Shown here piece by piece: positions 57,190-64,000 of a stretch of 64,000 nt of DNA; within the stretch, counting starts at the first letter, position 1, and every line of letters starts with the position of its first letter. Below the pieces are notes generated by a model. That model saw only the letters and a list, made by a program, of their open reading frames with translations. It was not told where the DNA came from and did no database searches. Made by a program: the position numbers and the translations under genes. This DNA is from Siphonodentalium dalli (lineage: Eukaryota; Mollusca; Scaphopoda; Gadilida; Siphonodentaliidae). The stretch covers positions 63,067,897 through 63,131,896 of the forward strand of contig CP136063.1 of NCBI GenBank assembly GCA_032622095.1, written 5' to 3'.

Positions 57190-57970
57190 AGCTATCTAAT
57201 AACTATTGACTATCGTAACCTGTGAAAAAAATATTCAAGTCCAATTGCTAAATGAAATCTGAAAAAAAAATATTCAAGTCCTAAGTTCACTGTAAATAAA
57301 TTACGGCTTTAGCATAAAAAGAAGAAATAAATCTCTATGTATGATAACGCAGAAATATCTGGAAAAGATTTCTACCAACTGAAATACTACAAAAGAATTC
57401 TGAAAAAAAATTCTAACTCAAACTGCGACTGAAAACAGCGAAAAAATTATTTATTTTATCGGCTTCGGTCTAGCTGAAAAAATAACTAAGTACCACTGAA
57501 AAAATTACAAAGTTGATTCACATCACCTATAGTCAATGTATAATTGCTGTCGACTAAAAAGAAAATGTTGAAAAAATTCCTAAGTCTGATGAAGTCACCT
57601 AATGTCGATGTAAATCGGCTACCGTCTGCAAAAAAAAATTCAAAGTACAACCATGTCACCTAATTTCAATGCAAAAACAGCTGAAAAAAATCTAAGTCGG
57701 GACAAGTCACCTAATTTCAATAATGTCTGACGACGAGCTGAAAAAATTCAAAGTCGAAACTAATCACCTATTTCCGAACTAAAATGCGAACGAACTGAAA
57801 AAATTCTAAGTATCCTATTTTCAATGTACTGCGGCCACCGTCTTCGGAAAATCTGAAAAATTTTACAAGACGAGCGAAGTTACCTCATTTCACTAATCTG
57901 ACGTAGACGTCAGAATGAAAAATTTCTGACACTGCGAGTCAGTGAGAAAAACTGAAACAAAACTAAATTT
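57190..57970 (-). repeat. Degenerate repeats in the leader
   Basis: About ten loose units, spaced 60-80 bp, around CTGAAAAAATTCAAAGTC and TCACCTAATTTCAATG. They lie just upstream of gag in the sense of the retrotransposon. Function unknown. Confidence 0.55.
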
Positions 57971-59783
57971 ATAAAGCAAATCAAAGATTTAGATATAATT
58001 AGCTTAGTTAATTAATTATACCATTATTAATTTGAATTATTTAATTCATGCGATGATATGAAATGATGCGAGCGCACGGTATTGTACGACAAAAAGATTG
58101 AAATGTCAAGCGACAAGTGGGCAAGTCAGAATGTAGGTCGGGGAAAGTCGGTATGGGCAAGATACCGTGACCAATATTATTGGCCAACTGACTGGACGAC
58201 ACTAAACTTACCGTCTTATGTTATCTGCGACTACTGAACACAACACAAAAACACCGAAGCAGAATGAAGAATGTCGAACAACAACGCTGATGGAAAACAA
58301 GCTGAAACTACCATTTTCACAAATGCCAGCTTAAACACTACCGTGATGATGCAAAAATTATTTGCATCCAAAATGCCAACACAAATGATGCACTAAGTTA
58401 AGTATGCATCCGCAGAAAGCGATTAAATTTACACAACCAGAAAACACGGAATGTTTGGAAAATTTCAAATATTTTCCAACAAGTCCGGCTTTGGAAAAAT
58501 ATCACTTAATCAGCAGTGTGATTCTGGCACATGAGAAATTTGACAAAGTGGCCTGACATATTTTGTTGTCAATTTTGGATACTCAATCAAATACAACATT
58601 TTTCACATGCTATGAGCCTCAAAATAAATTACCAGTATCTTAGCTAGTCTATAGTTTGCATGAAAACAACTTACACTTACAAAAATTACTGGCACTGATG
58701 AAAAACAATGACAAAATCGTCCGGATTTGCTCACGTTGAGATGTCAACAAAAAGCCATGTGTCAATGTTTACAACGCAAAACCGGAAGTTCTATTTATGT
58801 GTCGGGTTTACTAAACAGAGCACTTTATTGAGCGTTGAAGAAAACAGACAATACTAAGAACTATAACGCTCTTTATACACGACACACGTTAGTTATGAGA
58901 TTATACAGGCACATTTGACAGCATGACCGGGGTCACATCACCAAAGTTGCATACACAAGCTCACAACCCTAAATAAACTAATTTAGTTATTGAGGATGCA
59001 TGGTTCAAATCAGAATGAACAGAAGTGCATAAACAAAAAAACAAGTGTGCATAAATAAACAAGATATGGGCATTTTGAGAATTGACATCAGATCCCAATT
59101 TGCGAATGAAAATTGTTTACAAACACGTCACAGTTGGTGATTTTACACACTGTAGTATTTAGCCTACGAATCTAGGTCGATCACTCGATCCGTCGATGCG
59201 CGATGAACACGGTCACTAAACTCGCGACTTGGCCAAGCGATAATTAAGTAGCACAATAGTGAATAATTTGCCTACACACTGCATGGCTCCAATCACTGAA
59301 TCCATTGTTAGCGAAGAGATTACACGGGCTCCACATTGTTATTACAGCGTGCGCATCCTTGACAGTTTGGGAATTCCCAGTTTCCAGCAACAGTTATCTT
59401 TGGGCTGGTTTACCAGTTTCACTTAAAGAAACACAACTTCTTCGAATTTCCAAGAGTTCTGGAAGCCACTGCCATTACCACGGTGAGCGCCAAATGTCAT
59501 ACACTCAGAAAAATCAGAGGCCGTATAGGTATTCTGGAGTGCCTACGGCGGTCTTTGGTAGTCCAGAGCACCAAACTGACGCTGCGCTGGTATCCCAGGA
59601 TCCCACAGAGGTCTGTAATACCAACAGAGCTGTGCAGTTAGCATAATACGACTCGCAATCGTATCGATTACAGGTTGGAAGTTTCAAAGCGCTGTTATCT
59701 AGAGTTACGGTTCCTGCGATCGCAGCGCCATTCGCACTTCTTTCTTTGTTTTCAAATCATCCGGACGAAAAATAATACCATCA
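57971..59783. other. Unassigned DNA between gag and the SAM exon
   Basis: No domain recognised. At 59510-59610 a piece has ATTCTGGAGTGCC and TTTGGTAGTCCAGAGCACCA, resembling the palindromes at 62.1-62.5 kb. A 113-codon frame at 59305-59646 overlaps it and is probably not coding. Where retrotransposon sequence ends and added DNA begins is not visible. Confidence 0.4.
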
Positions 59784-59874
59784 ATGGCGGTCCTTGTGGA
59801 CAAATGGACTTTGGCGGATGTGTGTAATTGGCTCACTGACTGCGGTTTGGAGGAATTAGTTGATTCATTTAAAG
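59784..59874 (+). CDS. First exon of a SAM-domain protein (candidate)
   Basis: An ATG (CATCAATGGCGG) opens a frame reading DKWTLADVCNWLTDCGLEEL then VDSFK, a good match to the first two helices of a sterile alpha motif (W-x3-DV-x2-WL … GL-x3-V-x2-F). It ends at AAAG|GTTTGT, a plausible splice donor, in phase 1. SAM domains mediate protein-protein assembly in signalling or scaffold proteins. The next exon is not obvious: joining straight to the 61099 exon would be out of frame, so at least one further exon is needed. It lies antisense to the retrotransposon. Confidence 0.5.
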
Positions 59875-61098
59875 GTTTGTCTTATATCATTATTTCTTTT
59901 CGCCAATTTCGGGCAGTTTTTAATTTTACTATGATTTCACTGTATTCAGACTCGGCGACCAGAGGAGTGTGTTCGACACTCAGACAATATGTCTTGGAGA
60001 TCCACAAACCGATGTAAATTAGATCGTTCGAGTTAGAATAGATAAATCGGTCTATTTCCTAGTCTGGGCAAGTTTATAGAAGGACTATTTTACAAGTACG
60101 GTATCAAGCAATAATAGAGTGAGATTAACAAAAAAGATCACTAATTATGATTCGTACAAAATAATTCGGTTTCAAAATATATACATGTAATTATTCTATT
60201 GATAAATTAAGTTCAATCTTTTATTAACCCTTATCAGTAGAGTGATTTTTGGTATTTTGATATTTTCCTAAAAATACACCCGATAGTGAGGGTAGGGTAC
60301 GAGTATGAGTACGTCCGACACCGACCATTGAAGGCACCCACAAACATTATAGAAATACAGTATTATACACAACAACTGAATATTATTATTTCTAAAAGAT
60401 TGAGCATAATTCAACATTTTAGAATAAAATACTAGTAGATACAGATATTCGCCCCAGCGTAAAAGATTCAGCCAAATATGTTGTCCGAAGAGTACATCCG
60501 AAACCGTGGAATTGCCCACCTATGGTCAGGTCACTACTCCCAATACAGTCTCAGTTAATGAGCAATTCGCACATGCGCGGCATGATGTCGTCTGAAGCTT
60601 TGATTTTGCGAGATTTGATACCCCTGCTTCTGTCCGAGCCGATAATTAATCATGAATTCGCTATTTGCTTCAATGGTGCGATCTCATTATGATATAACTG
60701 TTGTGTCAGTATAAATCGGCGCGTTTGTTTTAATTCAGCGCTCATCAATGTTACGATTCTGGAATTTCAAATTCCTGCACCAGTAAAAGGGAATCTTTTT
60801 CCTTCCGGTACCACTCAGTTACATAACGTAATCTGTTTATGGCTCCTCTCCTTTGTGAGGGACGTGTGGCATTTATATGGCTGAATAGAATTAACCATAT
60901 GGTTCCGAACCGGGTACTGGCTTATTGCTAGTGTCCGAGTTCAAACAATTATTTTGTTTGTATGTCAAGCGTTTTTTGACAAAATTTCACCCAATTGCAT
61001 TCTTAGTCAATAGTCAGACAGTGCTTCTTTACCAGATATTGTCAGAACAGAGGTAATTTAAACAAATTTTATTAACTCATATTCAATCTCATTCACAG

Positions 61099-61377
61099 GT
61101 TCCACTTGGACCAACACCGGCACTGGTGCTAAAAGGGTGTGTTTGTGGGCACCTCTTCTCATGTGACAAGATAGCCATTGTGATGGACGAAATGGAGATT
61201 TGTGACATGACGCTGGCAATATCTCTACTGATGTCGACCTACTTCGTGTTTGGGATACAATATGCACGGAAGGTCAAGAATACAATGATATTTCTGGAAA
61301 AGCATGTCATGAAACTAGATGGCGTTAGTGCACTAACCAACGGAGTCATTATATTTCACAACATGATAATGAAATAG
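61099..61377 (+). CDS. Candidate terminal exon
   Basis: After a pyrimidine-poor but canonical ATTCACAG acceptor, 92 codons remain open to TAG. They include LKGCVCGHLFSCDKIAIVMD and LLMSTYFVFGIQYARKVKNT followed by FLEKHVMKLDG. I recall similar pieces (a 'YFVF.I.Y…..FLE' end) at the C-terminus of uncharacterised animal proteins that begin with a SAM-like domain, which is why I link it to the exon at 59784. That link is inference. An AATAAA lies about 345 bp downstream. Confidence 0.4.
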   Translation, partial: VPLGPTPALVLKGCVCGHLFSCDKIAIVMDEMEICDMTLAISLLMSTYFVFGIQYARKVKNTMIFLEKHVMKLDGVSALTNGVIIFHNMIMK

Positions 61378-62109
61378 GGTTATCATTTAAAAGGATATAC
61401 TGTTGATACATGGATTCGTAAAGACAGAATCGACCATTTTAAGGTCAAAGGTGCCGTTAATTTCGAGGGCTGTAGTGGAAATCTTATGGATAGATATATA
61501 TATATTAGTTTGCAGAAAAAAATTCTTATTTCATTCCATAATAACGATTTAAATTTTGTTTACAAAATTACATTTGACCTTAAAATTGACGATTCTGACT
61601 TTACGAATCCGTGTAATGATTTACATGTGTAAATCCATGTAGTGACTCCGTAGGTACATGTAAATTTCTTTGATCAGTGTGTATATATATACATTCCATG
61701 TTATCACATTAACTGTTGAATTTAATAAATGATTTAACTAGTTTCTTCTTTTTCTCATATGATAGCAACATGGGTATGAATTGTCCAGATCTAAAAACAT
61801 GTATAATGCAGAGCTGATAGTTATCTGCCTTGAGTGTAATGTTGTACATGAATAAAAATGCTGTATCAGTTGGATGCTAATAGTATTTTGAGTGCATAGC
61901 TCTATTAGATCACCTCCTGTGTGGTACACTTCTGTTTTCCTAGCCACTATCCGAGGAAATAGCCCAGGGATGATTTGGCACCACCCCTTCTAATAACTCT
62001 CTATATCTACTCTCTAGTCACGTTACGTATTCATGTTCGTGATCCCACCGATGGCAACAGTCACACTCTGGTGAATCTTGTCGTCAGTAGAATATCAAGC
62101 TGGATTATT
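61378..62109. other. Possible 3' UTR and spacer
   Basis: AT-rich, with AATAAA at about 61723. No further gene recognised. Confidence 0.35.
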
Positions 62110-62464
62110 GGATGCGACTCGTGTAGTACCAACATTAGGTTGGTAGTCTGGAGTACCAAATATATTTTGGTATTCTGGAGTGCCAAAAACAGGTTGGCAG
62201 TCTGGAGTACCAAATATATTTTGGTACTCTGGAGTACCAAAATTTGGGTACTCCACGAGGGTCTATGGAGTACCTAATTTGGCACTCCAGAGTACCAAAT
62301 ACGAAGTACCAAAAGTGTTGTGGTACTCCGGAGTACCATTCAGGTTTGGTACTCTGGAGTACCAAAACCTCATTTGGTACTCTGGAGTACCACAATTTTG
62401 GTACTCCGTGTGGGACAGCCGGAGTACCAAATTTGGTACTCCAGAGTACCTGGAGTTTTTAGAG
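62110..62464. repeat. Array of about 20-bp palindromes with variable spacers
   Basis: Around ten copies of TTGGTACTCTGGAGTACCAA or close variants (for example with CCGG or GCC changes), each its own inverted complement, separated by irregular spacers of about 4-20 bp (ATATAT, AACCTCA and others). It abuts the inner edge of the 5' LTR, where a primer-binding site would be expected. Confidence 0.88.
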
Positions 62465-63201
62465 TGTAGGGTTACTATGGGTCCATTTATATTATTAAAT
62501 GTCCTTGAGCCTTTGACATTAAATTTATAAAGTTAGCCTTGGCAGTATGGGCTCCGTCAATGAATTCTCAGTCTTGGTGGGCAGGGTCTATGGAAAGTTC
62601 ATATTACCTTTTGAAGTCTTCAATAGCATTTATTCATCTTAATAACACATCTTGATTATCATCATCATCACCATCAACACATACAATCAGACATCATCCA
62701 CAGACTGGCATAGTCTGTTCACATAACACAGAGAGTGTTATCATACATCAGTATAGGCATAGAATAGGCCCAGTTCAATGAGACATAGGCCACTATGTCA
62801 GGATCTGTATACAACGATAGTCTAAACAACTTGACGACATCTTGACGACAAAATAAACTAAGACTTTAAGACAATAACTTTCCGAAGACAACTTTACTTT
62901 CTGACCAACTAATCTAAAACCCCGCGAAACTGTTTAACCTTTTGACAACTTTACGCGCGACCATGTGTCATCCAATCAGCTGCGAGCTTACCTGTACTAT
63001 TTGAAGTGGCAGTACTAGAGCGTTTAGCATTGGGCTGAAGTGACAGAGTAATAGTTACAGGGACGGATCGAATACAGCAAAGTTGAGAGGGTAAACGGGA
63101 TGTCGTAAATACCGGTGATATGGGTGAATATGTTAGCTGCTAGTTGTCAGTATTAACTTGTATTAGTTGTATATAAACTAGGGCTAAATTACACCGTCAC
63201 A
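62465..63201 (-). repeat. 5' LTR
   Basis: 737 bp. Begins TGTGACGG on the minus strand and ends CCCTACA, against CCCTATGACA in the 3' LTR, a 3-bp loss right at the inner edge. Otherwise only about two base differences from 50318-51057, which indicates a recent insertion. Confidence 0.9.
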
Positions 63202-63205
63202 TAGA

Positions 63206-63487
63206 GAAAACCGATTACTAATTCACCGCTGACAGCTCTAAGCTGTCTCCATTGAAACTCCGTCTGCTAAGATTCCATAACTAGGATAAATTCCATGTCC
63301 GTGACATAACCCCCTCCTTTCGAGAAATATGCGCACTCGCATTGGACCAAAATATGTAGCGTATCCGTTTCTGAATGGATAAATTCCATGTGCGTGACAA
63401 TGTAATCTAATTTATATTAAATATGTTTCATACTGAAAATTTGCCATTTATATTTTATTGTCTACATCACATGGCGATTCGTTAGAG
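63206..63487. other. Flank of the retrotransposon
   Basis: GGATAAATTCCATGT is repeated (63283 and 63377). No gene recognised. Confidence 0.4.
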
Positions 63488-63729
63488 GGCAATATCATAC
63501 GACTTCCCCGTCGCCCAATGTTTTAATTTTTTCAAAGAAATGTAACTCTAACATACCGTTATTTAGTAAAAAAAATCACCTTGACTAAATAACGGGCATA
63601 CCCAAAGAATCACACCACAGAGAGACGCATTTCAAGAATACTATAGGAAATAAACTGTTCAGGGTGGATGGGGGAGGCGGGCGGTACCGTATAACACACT
63701 TCAGTCCGGGGAAGTCGTATGAGATTGCC
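63488..63729. mobile_element. Short MITE family K
   Basis: A 242-bp element with ends GGCAATATCATACGACTTCC and, on the other strand, GGCAATCTCATACGACTTCC. An internal hairpin has TACCGTTATTTAGT against ACTAAATAACGGG. No coding sequence. Confidence 0.7.
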
Positions 63730-63732
63730 TGT

Positions 63733-63815
63733 TAAGTTGGATTATCTCTTTATATAATAAGTTGTATATAGTTTCGTGGGTTTACAGTAATAGATATAAA
63801 TTGAAGATTCCTGGT
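63733..63815 (+). mobile_element. MITE A end fragment
   Basis: TTAAGTTGGATTATCTCTTT and GTTTCGTGGGTTTACAGTAA match the first 80 bp of MITE A with many changes. The remaining 185 bp to the window end are unassigned. Confidence 0.55.
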
Positions 63816-64000
63816 CAATATAACTAGTCCAAAATTGACTATACATTGAATGTATGGTCCAACTTTCTCCACCGCTGGTAACGGAGCTTTGTCTTCAAGT
63901 CCGGATGGAAGAATATGACGCAAGATACGACCAAACAGTGATGTTCCCCGGGTAATACATGTGTTAATGTGTCACCCTCACCTGACATACCTTTCACGTT

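Larger units (their letters stand above)
50318..63201 (-). mobile_element. LTR-bounded Ty3/gypsy retrotransposon unit (12.9 kb)
   Basis: Two LTRs in the same orientation, differing by about two substitutions and a 3-bp indel over 737 bp, enclose gag-pro-RT-RNase H-integrase on the minus strand. TAGA precedes (50314-50317) and follows (63202-63205), a 4-bp target duplication as several gypsy-type integrases make. The domain order (integrase last) is that of Ty3/gypsy. The unit is about twice the normal length: about 5.4 kb between gag and the 5' LTR carries SAM-domain exons on the plus strand and a palindrome array. No primer-binding site is seen beside the 5' LTR. Confidence 0.85.

Noticed and set aside
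59305-59646. 113-codon frame upstream of the SAM exon as a gene
   Set aside because: Overlaps palindrome-like repeat sequence, no domain and no splice logic linking it to the SAM exon.
50318-63201. Reading the two 737-bp repeats as unrelated solo LTRs
   Set aside because: TAGA on both outer sides and the polypurine tract at the left inner side fit one insertion better, though a chance 4-bp match cannot be excluded.

Overview
This window reads as AT-rich nuclear DNA of an animal. The evidence is tandem C2H2 zinc-finger genes with the metazoan HTGE-type linker, a candidate spliced gene with a SAM-domain exon, a Ty3/gypsy LTR retrotransposon, LINE remnants, a tRNA-derived SINE, and a very dense load of hAT-like and TTAA-flanked MITEs. 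There are no operons and no bacterial signals. The element mix suggests an aquatic invertebrate, possibly a lophotrochozoan, but I cannot name the species. One 100-base N run (43676-43775) marks an assembly gap.

Layout. 1-7.1 kb: copies of two MITE families (A with TTAA-flanked ends, B with a long palindromic end), a deleted hAT element keeping only the transposase C-terminus, and a SINE inside a local duplication. 7.1-13.2 kb: an interspersed repeat (D) split by a 5'-truncated LINE; an intact copy of D at 46.5-47.2 kb shows the empty site. A second LINE fragment follows, itself split by a TTAA MITE and a 1.2-kb hAT MITE. 15.5-17.7 kb: a 56-bp minisatellite, then a single-exon 14-finger zinc-finger gene. 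17.7-19.6 kb: nested A and B MITEs and an (AT)n run. 19.6-24.0 kb: a decayed zinc-finger gene that has become a 38-bp satellite built from one finger helix. 24.0-31.5 kb: nested MITEs and a 3.49-kb giant foldback element with a perfect 8-bp target duplication, whose unoccupied target exists at 31.3 kb. 31.8-35.4 kb: diverged MITE-A copies and a 1.13-kb hAT element with perfect 8-bp duplications. 35.6-39.0 kb: a 25-finger zinc-finger gene followed by satellites made from its own finger modules. 40.4-43.7 kb: a MITE-A copy, a TTAA MITE and LINE fragments on both strands. 43.8-50.3 kb: mostly unassigned DNA, with an unusual CCAA-rich tract at 48.2-50.1 kb. 50.3-63.2 kb: a 12.9-kb unit bounded by two nearly identical LTRs and a 4-bp TAGA duplication.

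The LTR unit carries gag, pro-RT-RNase H and integrase on the minus strand. It also has about 5.4 kb of extra DNA between gag and the 5' LTR, which holds candidate exons of a SAM-domain gene on the plus strand and an array of short palindromes.

Protein-coding content outside mobile elements is small: two plausible intact zinc-finger genes and one partial multi-exon candidate. Most of the sequence is explained by repeated transposon insertion into earlier transposons. Several insertions can be ordered in time because empty and filled copies of the same target lie in the window.
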